Below are positions 16,890 to 25,269 of a stretch of DNA of 64,000 nucleotides, piece after piece. The translations under genes and the position numbers were made by a program. Every line of letters starts with the position of its first letter. Positions within the stretch are counted from its first letter, which is position 1. This DNA comes from Aquaticitalea lipolytica (GTDB taxonomy: Bacteria; Bacteroidota; Bacteroidia; Flavobacteriales; Flavobacteriaceae). The stretch spans positions 124,001-188,000 of the forward strand of contig NZ_BMIC01000001.1 in the NCBI RefSeq assembly GCF_014641635.1, in the 5' to 3' direction. Under the pieces are notes generated by a model. That model was not told the origin of the DNA. It saw nothing but the letters and a program-made list of their open reading frames with translations, and did no database searches.

Positions 16890-17884
16890 TTCTCGTTTTT
16901 ATCTGATTCTTCTTTAGCTTTTCTTTCTTCTCTTTCTAATTTTTTAAAGTAGCCTCTTGTTAAAAAATTATGCTTAAGTGCTTCCATATTTTCATTAAAC
17001 TTTTTAGTGCCTTCATTAATGTTTTTTATAACCTCATCAAGGTTTTTAACTAGCTCATCATTATTTGATAAATAATTAATTGCTCCTTCTCCTTCTTTTA
17101 AGTTTAATAATGTTTCATTTAAATTTCCTATAACTGTTTTAATATCCTCACTAGAGTCGTCTAGGTTTGTAATAATATGTTTTACTTTATTAGCTTCAAT
17201 AGTATCACTTAGCAGAACACCTGCAACACTTTCATTAAAATTTATAGCACCTACAATAGTATTAACTTCTCTCATTGTTTTGTTAGCCTCAATACTAGTT
17301 AACTTAAGATTATTAATTGTCTGTTTAAGGTTATTTGAAGTTATACTATCGCTAATTAGCAATCCCAAAGTTCCTTCTCCTTTATTTATAGAATTGACAA
17401 TGTTTAAAAGTTCTGCTGTTAACAAAGCAGCATTTTCATTGGTAACATTTAAAGTATTTAGCATTTCGCTAGTACCTATTTTTGTATAAGACTTAATAAC
17501 ATCGTTTGGTTGAATTGGGCCAGAAATACCATTCCCAGGAATTATATTTACAATCATGTTGCCAACAAGGCCATCAGTACCAATAGTAGCTATAGCATCT
17601 TTTTTTATATGCAGTACCATTTTTTCATCAATAACCATAACAACATTTATTGTTGAATCGTTAATCATTGTTATATCTCTAACTGTACCAACGTTAATAC
17701 CTGAAAAACGAACATTGTTACCTTTAAGTAAACCGTTAACATTATTAAAGTTTGCACTTATAGTAAATGTTTTAGCAAACATGTTTTGACGATTACCAAT
17801 TAAAAAAATAGCTACAACAAAAATGATTAAGCCTATGATGACTAAAACACCTAATTTAAATTTTTCATTACCTGATTTTTTCAT
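16886..17884 (-). CDS. MCE/MlaD-family lipid-binding protein
   Basis: 332 residues with one N-terminal membrane anchor (about 10-28) and an MCE domain (about 38-115) with FNNVNGLLKGNNVRFSGINV. A long helical C-terminus follows that would form the periplasmic tube or needle extension, and a highly charged tail ends the protein. MlaD-type proteins form hexamers that pass phospholipids between the MlaE/F inner-membrane ABC complex and the outer membrane. Third gene of the MlaE-F-D operon, 15 bp after the ATPase. Confidence 0.88.
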   Translation of the reverse strand: MKKSGNEKFKLGVLVIIGLIIFVVAIFLIGNRQNMFAKTFTISANFNNVNGLLKGNNVRFSGINVGTVRDITMINDSTINVVMVIDEKMVLHIKKDAIATIGTDGLVGNMIVNIIPGNGISGPIQPNDVIKSYTKIGTSEMLNTLNVTNENAALLTAELLNIVNSINKGEGTLGLLISDSITSNNLKQTINNLKLTSIEANKTMREVNTIVGAINFNESVAGVLLSDTIEANKVKHIITNLDDSSEDIKTVIGNLNETLLNLKEGEGAINYLSNNDELVKNLDEVIKNINEGTKKFNENMEALKHNFLTRGYFKKLEREERKAKEESDKNEN

Positions 17885-17899
17885 AACTCTAAATTTTAA

Positions 17900-18679
17900 T
17901 TATTTAAAAAATGCTTTTACTTTTTTATCTGAAGAAGCAGCAAGCTCAGCAAAAGTGCCTTTAGCATAATCAATCCCATCAACCAACAAAACCATTCGCT
18001 CAGAAACTACTCTAGCACAATCTACATCGTGAGTTATTATTAAAGACGAGGTTTTATACTGCTTTTGTATACGTCGCATCAGCTCAATGATTTCTTTAGA
18101 TGTAATTGGATCTAAACCACTTGTTGGTTCGTCATACAAAATAATTTTAGGTCTTAATATAAGTGTACGAGCTAGTGCTACACGGCGTTTCATTCCACCC
18201 GAAAGTTCTTCAGGCATTAAATCGATTGTATGAGCTAATCCAACATTCTCTAGTGCTTCAGCTACTAATTCTGATGTATCGATATTTGTTCCAAATTTGT
18301 GCTTGTGTCTTCGTAAAGGAAATTCTAAATTTTCTCTTACTGTCATTGAATCGTATAATGCACTGCCTTGAAATAAAAAACCAATTTCTGTTCGCAACTC
18401 GTCTAACTCTATTTGGTTTAATGTTGCAATATCTTTTCCCATAACTTTAATGTTACCAGAATCTGGTTGCATTAAACCAACTAAACATTTAATCATAACC
18501 GATTTTCCTGAACCAGACTTCCCCATGATAACAAGATTTTCGCCTTCATAGAGTTCTAAATTAAAGCCATTTAAAACATGAGTGTCTCCAAAACTTTTTC
18601 TTAAGTCTTTAATATCTAACATTAGCTTTCTAGAAGTTTGCTTGACACTCTGTTTTTCTATGTGTTGTGATTGATTCAT
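17900..18679 (-). CDS. MlaF-type ABC transporter ATPase
   Basis: 259 residues. Walker A GKSGSGKS, Q-loop FLFQGSALYDSMTV, signature LSGGMKRR, Walker B IILYDEPTSGLDP and switch histidine ITHD are all present, so it should be active. The SGGM variant of the signature is typical of the MCE-linked ATPase group. It powers the MlaE permease encoded 2 bp upstream and supplies lipids to the MCE protein downstream. Confidence 0.92.
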   Translation of the reverse strand: MNQSQHIEKQSVKQTSRKLMLDIKDLRKSFGDTHVLNGFNLELYEGENLVIMGKSGSGKSVMIKCLVGLMQPDSGNIKVMGKDIATLNQIELDELRTEIGFLFQGSALYDSMTVRENLEFPLRRHKHKFGTNIDTSELVAEALENVGLAHTIDLMPEELSGGMKRRVALARTLILRPKIILYDEPTSGLDPITSKEIIELMRRIQKQYKTSSLIITHDVDCARVVSERMVLLVDGIDYAKGTFAELAASSDKKVKAFFK

Positions 18680-18681
18680 CT

Positions 18682-19452
18682 TTAAATTTCAAAAAATATA
18701 TCTGTTATAAAAACTGCTATGAAATCGATTATAAAAAGTAACATTGAAGAAAAAACAACTGCCGAATTTGCAGCTAAACCTACTCCTACAGTTCCCTTTT
18801 TACAATTATAACCTTTAAAACATCCAACAATACCAATAGCAAATCCAAAGAAAAAAGTTTTTATCGTTGCTGGAATTAGATCTCCAAATTCTAATGAGTT
18901 AAATACTTTATTAAAGTAAAGCACAAATGACACTTCACCTTTTGAGTACTCAATTATAAAAGAGCCATAAAGCGCAATGGCATCGCCTATTATTACTAAC
19001 AAAGGAAGCATTAGTGTAGTTGCAAGAACTCTTGTTACTACTAAATATTTAAATGGATTTGTTCCTGAAACTTCCATAGCATCAATTTGTTCTGTAACTT
19101 TCATAGAACCCAGCTCTGCACCTATTCCTGATGCTATTCGTCCTGCAAATGTTAAAGCTATAATTACTGGTCCAATTTCTCTAATAATTGAAATGCTTAC
19201 CATAGAAGGCATCCAAGATTCAGCTCCAAACTCTTCTAATGTTGGTCTTGTTTGTAAGGTGATTACTAAACCAATAATAAATCCTGTAACACTTACGAGC
19301 AATAATGATTTGTTACCAATGTTATAGCATTGTCTTAAGAGTTCTTTAATCTCAAATGGTCTAGTAATAACTTCTTTAAAAAAACGTCGAGTAAAGTATG
19401 TGAGCTCGCCAATTTCAGTAAAAAAGTTTTTTATTTTTTCTGAACTACTCAT
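18682..19452 (-). CDS. MlaE-type lipid transport permease
   Basis: 256 residues, about five or six membrane helices, with the family run IREIGPVIIALTFAGRIASGIGAELG and the coupling segment MKVTEQIDAMEV. First gene of the MlaE-F-D operon. The FNR-type promoter at 19470-19512 precedes it, which places envelope lipid transport under the same control as the stress proteins. Confidence 0.92.
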   Translation of the reverse strand: MSSSEKIKNFFTEIGELTYFTRRFFKEVITRPFEIKELLRQCYNIGNKSLLLVSVTGFIIGLVITLQTRPTLEEFGAESWMPSMVSISIIREIGPVIIALTFAGRIASGIGAELGSMKVTEQIDAMEVSGTNPFKYLVVTRVLATTLMLPLLVIIGDAIALYGSFIIEYSKGEVSFVLYFNKVFNSLEFGDLIPATIKTFFFGFAIGIVGCFKGYNCKKGTVGVGLAANSAVVFSSMLLFIIDFIAVFITDIFFEI

Positions 19453-19469
19453 TATTAGTGTTTATATCT

Positions 19470-19512
19470 CAAATATAGAGTTGCTATTTATTTTTTAATA
19501 TGATATAAATCA
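19470..19512 (-). promoter_or_regulatory. FNR-type box plus perfect -7 element for mlaEFD
   Basis: TGATATAAATCA at 19501-19512. On the minus strand TATATTTG (19477-19470, 8/8) follows after 23 bp. One of two adjacent boxes in the divergent region, each with its own -7 element pointing outward. Confidence 0.8.
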
Positions 19513-19523
19513 TGCTACTTGAC

Positions 19524-19566
19524 TGATAAATATCATTTTAAAGATGATTTATTGGTACTAATTTTA
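19524..19566 (+). promoter_or_regulatory. FNR-type box plus -7 element for the patatin operon
   Basis: TGATAAATATCA at 19524-19535 with TAATTTTA (19559-19566, 7/8) after 23 bp. Start codon at 19592. The two boxes of this 139-bp divergent region are 11 bp apart. Confidence 0.75.
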
Positions 19567-19591
19567 CTGTTCTTAAAATATATTTCTTAAC

Positions 19592-20383
19592 ATGAATATA
19601 GGTTTAGTTCTATCTGGAGGAGGAATGAGAGGTGTTGCTCATATTGGTGTTATAAAAGCGCTAGAAGAGCATAACATTACACCTACACATATTGCAGGTT
19701 CTAGTGTAGGTGCAATTGTGGGCTCATTATATGCTTATGGATATTCTTGGGAAGATATTTTGAATTTTTTTAAAAACACACAGATATTAGATTTTAAAAA
19801 ATATGCTATTAATAAGCCAGGCTTTATAGATGCTGAAAAGTTTTATCCTAATCTTAATGAATATATTAAAGAAGACAATTTCTCAGTTTTAAAAAAGCAG
19901 CTTTTTATTACTGCAACCGATTTACTTAATGGCAATCTAGAAGTATTTAGCAAAGGAGAATTAATTAAACCTGTATTAGCCTCTGCTGCCTTTCCTGGAT
20001 TGTTTGCACCTGTAAAAATTAATGACTCATATTATATTGATGGTGGAGCACTTAATAATTTTCCTATTGAAACTTTAAAACAGCAATGTGACAATATAAT
20101 TGGTGTTTATGTTAATGGTTTTGATATTATAACACTAAATGATCTAAAACATTCTTACAATGTGATAGAGAGAGCTTTTAAATTAAAGTCTGCAAAAGAA
20201 GACATTAAAAAATTTGATGATTGCGATATAATTATTTACCCAAAAGAGCTCAACAAATATGGGACTTTTGATAAAAAATATATTAATCAAATATTTGATA
20301 TTGGCTACAATACAGCTGTTAAAGCTCTATCTAACTTTAGTTTAAAAAAAGATGAAACTACTAATAATTTTATAAGCTTTTAA
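19592..20383 (+). CDS. Patatin-like phospholipase
   Basis: 263 residues, no signal peptide. It has the complete catalytic set of bacterial patatins: the oxyanion loop SGGGMRGV near the N-terminus, the nucleophile elbow GSSVG (Ser-Asp dyad) and DGGALNNFPI. RssA/YchK-like in length. It probably hydrolyses acyl esters in membrane lipids. It is divergent from the MlaEFD lipid transport operon and has the same type of promoter, which suggests concerted membrane-lipid remodelling. An HMA chaperone gene starts 7 bp after its stop. Confidence 0.9.
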   Translation: MNIGLVLSGGGMRGVAHIGVIKALEEHNITPTHIAGSSVGAIVGSLYAYGYSWEDILNFFKNTQILDFKKYAINKPGFIDAEKFYPNLNEYIKEDNFSVLKKQLFITATDLLNGNLEVFSKGELIKPVLASAAFPGLFAPVKINDSYYIDGGALNNFPIETLKQQCDNIIGVYVNGFDIITLNDLKHSYNVIERAFKLKSAKEDIKKFDDCDIIIYPKELNKYGTFDKKYINQIFDIGYNTAVKALSNFSLKKDETTNNFISF

Positions 20384-20390
20384 TATAAAA

Positions 20391-20660
20391 ATGAGAACAA
20401 CAGTACATATACAGAATTTAAAATGTGGAGGATGCGAACGCACCATAGCTAATGAACTTAATCAACAGAAAAACATAAGTGAAGTTGAAGTTAATATAAA
20501 CGACGAATCTGTTTCATTCAACTTTCATACAAACCATGATTTTGAAAGAGCTAAACACATACTGTCAACGTTAGGATATCCTATTCTTGGTGAAGAAAAC
20601 AAATTAATGACTAAAGCTAAATCTTATATAAGTTGCGCTGTTGGTAAAATAAAAAAATAA
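20391..20660 (+). CDS. Heavy-metal-associated (HMA) domain chaperone
   Basis: 89 residues, a single HMA ferredoxin-like fold with the metal site KCGGCERT (Cys-Gly-Gly-Cys) at about 13-16, followed by a short basic tail with one more Cys. Such proteins carry Cu(I) or a related ion to P-type ATPases or oxidases. No metal ATPase is seen next to it, so its partner must lie elsewhere. Tightly packed between patatin (7 bp) and the L,D-transpeptidase (6 bp). Confidence 0.85.
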   Translation: MRTTVHIQNLKCGGCERTIANELNQQKNISEVEVNINDESVSFNFHTNHDFERAKHILSTLGYPILGEENKLMTKAKSYISCAVGKIKK

Positions 20661-20666
20661 TATAAA

Positions 20667-21542
20667 GTGCAAATTCTAAAAACATTCTCGTACCACACAC
20701 TTTTAATACTTTTTGTAATATTTAGCAGTACTAACGATAATAGTAAAAGTACAGATAAGCTAATAATAGTAAATAAAAATATACAAGTAAAAAGTTATTT
20801 TCAATATATCGACTCGATTGTAAAGCATTACAACTCAATAAATAATTACAAACTATCTGAACATATTTTAGTTCGCCATAATCCTTGGATTATTGACTCC
20901 TTGGCAAATACAGATTATTATAGAATGATTGCAAAAGATTCGTTTGTATATAATCAAAAAGACTTAATTGTTTTAAGAAAAGGATGTTCTATAAAAATTC
21001 CAGATTCGTTAGAAAGCTCAAACATTGAAAAAGAGTTTAAAAGCACTTGGATTGATTTAAATATTCCAGAATATAAACTTCGTATTTATAGAGATTCTGT
21101 TTTATTACACGAGTTTTTAGTGAGAGTGGGCAGAAACGAAAAAAAATATTTAAAAATGGCTGGAAGAGTTCTTGATTTAAAAACTAAAACAGGAAGTGGA
21201 ACTATAGTAAAACATGTTAAAAATCCAGATTATTATAATCCTGTTAATGGCAATCAATATTTTGTAACTAATAGAGATGATGGCAAAGTAACAAAACTAC
21301 CCCAAATCCCTTTTATAGAAACTGAAATTAATGGTATTAGAGACGGTCAATTAATACATCCAACCACAAATCAAGAAACATTAGGAAAAGCATACTCCAA
21401 TGGCTGTATTGGAACTAAAGAAGCAGATGCATGGATAATATATTATTATGCACCAATTGGTACTAAAATTAAAATAAGATATGACTTAAATATTTTAGAT
21501 AAGAATGGAAATAAACAAACCTTAAAAGATATTTACAACTAA
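20667..21542 (+). CDS. L,D-transpeptidase (YkuD-fold) family protein
   Basis: 291 residues from a GTG start, chosen because it sits 6 bp after the HMA gene and gives an N-terminal export signal. The YkuD catalytic region lies at about 235-255: IHPTTNQ, then SNGCIGT. The nucleophile Cys is present, but the usual SHGCIR context is changed, with Asn for His and Gly for Arg. YkuD enzymes cross-link peptidoglycan or attach lipoproteins in the periplasm. Regulated with patatin from 19524-19566, it would add cell-wall strengthening to the stress response. Confidence 0.82.
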   Translation: MQILKTFSYHTLLILFVIFSSTNDNSKSTDKLIIVNKNIQVKSYFQYIDSIVKHYNSINNYKLSEHILVRHNPWIIDSLANTDYYRMIAKDSFVYNQKDLIVLRKGCSIKIPDSLESSNIEKEFKSTWIDLNIPEYKLRIYRDSVLLHEFLVRVGRNEKKYLKMAGRVLDLKTKTGSGTIVKHVKNPDYYNPVNGNQYFVTNRDDGKVTKLPQIPFIETEINGIRDGQLIHPTTNQETLGKAYSNGCIGTKEADAWIIYYYAPIGTKIKIRYDLNILDKNGNKQTLKDIYN

Positions 21543-21556
21543 CTTAAATACTATAG

Positions 21557-22543
21557 TTATAACTCATTAATATTTACTTTACCACTACTCCAACTCTCCA
21601 AATTATTTATTGTTGTTTCGGCAATATTAGAAAGGGCTTCAGCTGTTAAATAAGCGTGATGCCCAGTAATTAAAACATTAGGCATAGCATTTAATTTAAG
21701 TAGAAGATTATCATTAGGAATATTGTTAGAAAGGTCTTTAAAAAATATTCCTTTTTCGTTTTCATAAACATCAATTCCTAAAGCGCCAATCTTTTTATTT
21801 TCAAGTGCATCTAAAATATGTTCTGTATTTAATACAGCTCCTCTAGCTGTGTTAATAATAATAACACCTGGTTTCATTGCTTCTATTTTTTCTTCATCAA
21901 TTAAATGAAACGTATCTTTATTTAGAGGCAAATGCAAAGTAATAATATCAGCTTGCTCACACAGGTTTTGTAATGAAACATATTTTAGTTTATAGTTTCT
22001 TATTAACTCTTTATTTTCTTCAATATCATAACCAATAAGATTACATCCAAATCCGTTCATTATTTTAGCCATTATAGCACCTATTTTACCAGTTCCTACA
22101 ATTCCTACGGTTTTGTTATTTAAATCAAAACCTATAAGGTTATTTAAATTAAAATTGTAACGTTTAACTCGCCTGTTAGATTCTATTAGCTTTCTATTAA
22201 GTGCTAACAATAAACTTGCCGCATGTTCTGCAATGGCATAAGGAGAATAGGCTGGAACATTAGCTACCTTTATGTTGAGTTTTTTTGCGGTCAACAAATT
22301 TACATTATCATAACCAGCAGATCTTAAAGCAATATATTTTACTCCAAAATCTTTTAATTTTTCTAAAACAATATTAGATGCGGTATCTCCAGAAAAAATA
22401 CATATTGCGTCAAAACCTACTGCCTTCATAGCTGTTTCAGATGTAAGAGCATCTTCAATAAAGGTTATTTTAAATTTGCCTTTATTTTCTTTTTCTAGAA
22501 ATGGAATTTCAAATTCTTTGGCACTATAAACTAATACTTTCAC
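21557..22543 (-). CDS. D-2-hydroxyacid dehydrogenase, fermentative D-lactate dehydrogenase type
   Basis: 328 residues. NAD-binding GIVGTGKIGAIMA, the catalytic Arg in RSAGYDNV, Glu in the ENEKG region and His in ITGHHAYLT give an intact dehydrogenase of the LdhA type (reduces pyruvate to D-lactate with NADH). It lies 5 bp after the lipoprotein gene 22549-23181 and is driven by the FNR-type promoter at 23203-23245. A fermentative enzyme in this unit is the best internal clue that the regulon answers oxygen limitation. Confidence 0.85.
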   Translation of the reverse strand: MKVLVYSAKEFEIPFLEKENKGKFKITFIEDALTSETAMKAVGFDAICIFSGDTASNIVLEKLKDFGVKYIALRSAGYDNVNLLTAKKLNIKVANVPAYSPYAIAEHAASLLLALNRKLIESNRRVKRYNFNLNNLIGFDLNNKTVGIVGTGKIGAIMAKIMNGFGCNLIGYDIEENKELIRNYKLKYVSLQNLCEQADIITLHLPLNKDTFHLIDEEKIEAMKPGVIIINTARGAVLNTEHILDALENKKIGALGIDVYENEKGIFFKDLSNNIPNDNLLLKLNAMPNVLITGHHAYLTAEALSNIAETTINNLESWSSGKVNINEL

Positions 22544-22548
22544 TGTTA

Positions 22549-23181
22549 TTATTTATTAGAAATTATATTTTCTTTTTCAAGCGATTTGATAATTGCATTA
22601 ACATAATCGTTTATGGTAGTATTTATCGTATTTGGGTCAACAATATCATATGAAGCAACCCAAACTAAAGATTTATCATTATTTTCTTTTAGATTGTATA
22701 GAGAAGCTTCAATGTGATAAACATTATATTTTTCATAATAACCTCTATCAAAATAAACGTCTTGGTATAAATAATAATAGCGCCCAAAACGTCTCCAATA
22801 ATAATTAGTTCTATACGCATCTCCTGAGTAAGTCACTTTTTCATCAACTCCTTTAACAGCAGATATCAAAACAGAGTCAAATCCATTATTAGAAACTCTC
22901 TTTACCTCTTCATCAATTTCTTCTTCAGTTTGCTTTGCATTAGTAAATGTCGGTTTAAAAACATTATAACTCTCAACCGCATTAATCCCTCTAGCAGTAA
23001 ATTCATCTTTTAATTTACTTTCAAATAGTCTTCTAGCAGTTAAATTTTCAGTTACACCAACAATTAATACTTTTTTAGGCTTATAATTTAAATGCTCTTG
23101 ATTGGTCCAAGTATCTACTATTCTTGTTGATGAGCAACTAACCAAAAAAAGAACAGTTAAAACAGATAAAATAATTTTCAT
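22549..23181 (-). CDS. DUF4136-like lipoprotein
   Basis: 210 residues with a lipoprotein signal (FLVSCSS, lipidated Cys at about 16). The mature part begins TRIVDTWTNQEH, then a mixed alpha/beta domain with many aromatic residues (NYYWRRFGRYYYLY) and a closing TINDYVNAIIKSL helix, all typical of the DUF4136 group of bacterial lipoproteins of unknown function. First gene of a two-gene unit with the D-lactate dehydrogenase. Confidence 0.72.
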   Translation of the reverse strand: MKIILSVLTVLFLVSCSSTRIVDTWTNQEHLNYKPKKVLIVGVTENLTARRLFESKLKDEFTARGINAVESYNVFKPTFTNAKQTEEEIDEEVKRVSNNGFDSVLISAVKGVDEKVTYSGDAYRTNYYWRRFGRYYYLYQDVYFDRGYYEKYNVYHIEASLYNLKENNDKSLVWVASYDIVDPNTINTTINDYVNAIIKSLEKENIISNK

Positions 23182-23202
23182 AACATATTTACTTTTGTCA
23201 TA

Positions 23203-23245
23203 TAAAACTATTTAAGCACTGTAAAATATCCTATGATATTTATCA
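23203..23245 (-). promoter_or_regulatory. FNR-type box plus -7 element for the lipoprotein/D-LDH operon
   Basis: TGATATTTATCA at 23234-23245. Minus-strand TAGTTTTA (23210-23203, 7/8) follows after 23 bp. The last of the nine boxes. Confidence 0.75.
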
Positions 23246-23331
23246 GCTATACTTTATTTGAAACAAAAAAGATGAATCAAATATTAATAAACTACTTTTG
23301 CAAAAAATTAAACTTTACTATTGCTTAAACT

Positions 23332-24240
23332 ATGAAACTCAACTTTTTTGCGCTCTTATTTTTAGTGTTTCCTGTTTTGATGGTGTCTCAAACAAGATAT
23401 GTAGATAGTGTTTTTAAAAAAATTAGTAAAAACACTTATAATTACTCAATTAAAAATTTAGACACTTTAAAACTAGATTTCTATGAGCCAATTGAAGATA
23501 GTCTTATAGCAAAACCATTGTTTTTATATGTTCATGGAGGAGGATTTTCTTCTGGTTCCAGAAATGATTTAGGGACTGTAAAAATGCTAGAAAGTATAGC
23601 GAAAAAAGGGTATGCTGTTGCATCTATAGATTATAGGCTACTTCCTAAAGATGTAATATTTGGATGTGATTATAAAGGTGCTGAAAAAATTAAAACATTT
23701 TCAAAAGCCGCTGAAGATGTTATTGATGCATTAACTTTTTTGGTGAATTATAAAGATGATTTTTACATAGACCAAACTAAAATTATACTATCTGGCACTA
23801 GCGCTGGTGCTGAAAGCATTTTAAATTTAGTATATAATAAAGACGAGTTAGTATTACCCAATTATGAAAAATATAAACACATAAAAATAAGTGCAGTAGT
23901 TTCTATTTCAGGAGCTGTTTTAAACCCAAGTCTAATTACAACTAGCAATAGTGTTCCTGGTGTGTTTTTTCATGGCGTAATTGATAAAGTTGTTCCTTAT
24001 AATGAAGCATCTCATAGATCATGCAAAGCAACAGATAAAGGGTATTTACCCCTTTATGGTTCTAAAAAAATAACAGAATCAATTTCTAGCTTTAATACAA
24101 GTAATATATTAATTAGTTATAAAGATAAAGGTCACGATTTATCTAAAATACCTAGTGCTGATTTTTTTGATATCACCTTTAAGTTTATAAAAAAAGTGGT
24201 TATTGATAATGAATTTTATCAAGCTCAAATAACCCAATAA
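23332..24240 (+). CDS. Exported alpha/beta hydrolase, paralogue of 941-1831
   Basis: 302 residues with a signal peptide (about 1-20). Oxyanion motif HGGGF, nucleophile elbow GTSAG, then HGVIDKVVP and KGHDLS supply the acid and His. It shares with 941-1831 the unusual FGCD/E segment and the AEDVIDAL-like helix before the elbow. A perfect -7 box TACTTTTG (23293-23300) lies 31 bp before the start codon but has no FNR-type palindrome at the common spacing, so it is probably not activated in the same way as its neighbours. Confidence 0.85.
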   Translation: MKLNFFALLFLVFPVLMVSQTRYVDSVFKKISKNTYNYSIKNLDTLKLDFYEPIEDSLIAKPLFLYVHGGGFSSGSRNDLGTVKMLESIAKKGYAVASIDYRLLPKDVIFGCDYKGAEKIKTFSKAAEDVIDALTFLVNYKDDFYIDQTKIILSGTSAGAESILNLVYNKDELVLPNYEKYKHIKISAVVSISGAVLNPSLITTSNSVPGVFFHGVIDKVVPYNEASHRSCKATDKGYLPLYGSKKITESISSFNTSNILISYKDKGHDLSKIPSADFFDITFKFIKKVVIDNEFYQAQITQ

Positions 24241-24250
24241 ATTCTTTTCT

Positions 24251-25228
24251 TTATTTAAATTTAATTCTACTTTTTGTACACGGACAATTGCTGATTCCCT
24301 GTAAAAAGTCTACTCCTACTGTTATACTATGGGTTCCAGAATTATAAGGCGATAGTTGGTTGATTGTAAATTGATATGAGTAAGCAAAATAAAATTTAGA
24401 TTTCATAACACCAACCATTGGACCAACATTTAAAGGTTTTAAGAACTGATCATTTAAAAAACGATAAGAAGCACCAACCCAATAATAATCATCATCTCTA
24501 TTATACTTTCTGAATTTAAAATTTAAATCTGTTGATGATCGTTTGTCGCTTCCAAATAGCTGAAAGTAAACAGAAGGCTCATATTCTACCCTTTTATTTC
24601 TAACACTTTGAATAACATATCCTGAATATAGCTGATAGTTTAACAGTAAACTTGGCTCTACTCCTTCAAACTTATCAATATCTTTCTCCAAAATATTATT
24701 AGCATTAAGACTTAAATAAAACCCATGATTTCTATATAAAACACCTACATCAAAGTTATTGTTAGAAATTGCTCTGTTATCTGTAATACTTGGGTCTATT
24801 ACTGGATTATCGTAAGTTGGCTGAAATTCATTGATATCAATTCTAAAATTATTGATGTTATATGAAATACCAAAAGACAAATATTGTTTAGAATAATAAT
24901 CTAAAACAAGATGATGAGCAAAAGAGAATTTAGCTCCTGTTTGACGCGTATATCCATTTTTATCATTATAAAAAGACACTCCAATACCTGAACGGTCAGC
25001 AATTCTAAAATCGGCATATAATGCTTGATTGTCTGGCGCATCTTTTATACCAACCCATTGCGTTAACCCATTGGCTCTAATTCTTAAATTATCACCAATT
25101 CCAGCATAAGTTGGAGAAATTACGAAATCGTTATCTGCCAGATATTGAGTCCATACAGGTAAGTTTAGCTCTTGTCCATAGCTTTGTGTAATTACTACAA
25201 AAAGGATATATTTTATTATGTTTTTCAT
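24251..25228 (-). CDS. PorP/SprF family outer-membrane protein
   Basis: 325 residues with a signal peptide, beta-strand-rich. The start LPVWTQYLADNDFVISPTYA matches the opening QYM-x-N-x-x-x-NPAYAG-type motif of the family, and GISYNINNF, YYWVGASYR and SHSITVGVDF-like strands follow. PorP/SprF proteins form outer-membrane barrels that anchor or help surface display of an SprB-type adhesin. It lies 41 bp downstream of the giant sprB-like gene, the conserved sprB-sprF order. Confidence 0.9.
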   Translation of the reverse strand: MKNIIKYILFVVITQSYGQELNLPVWTQYLADNDFVISPTYAGIGDNLRIRANGLTQWVGIKDAPDNQALYADFRIADRSGIGVSFYNDKNGYTRQTGAKFSFAHHLVLDYYSKQYLSFGISYNINNFRIDINEFQPTYDNPVIDPSITDNRAISNNNFDVGVLYRNHGFYLSLNANNILEKDIDKFEGVEPSLLLNYQLYSGYVIQSVRNKRVEYEPSVYFQLFGSDKRSSTDLNFKFRKYNRDDDYYWVGASYRFLNDQFLKPLNVGPMVGVMKSKFYFAYSYQFTINQLSPYNSGTHSITVGVDFLQGISNCPCTKSRIKFK

Positions 25229-25269
25229 ATCAATGTTATTTTATTAGATAATCTCACTACAATTCATCG

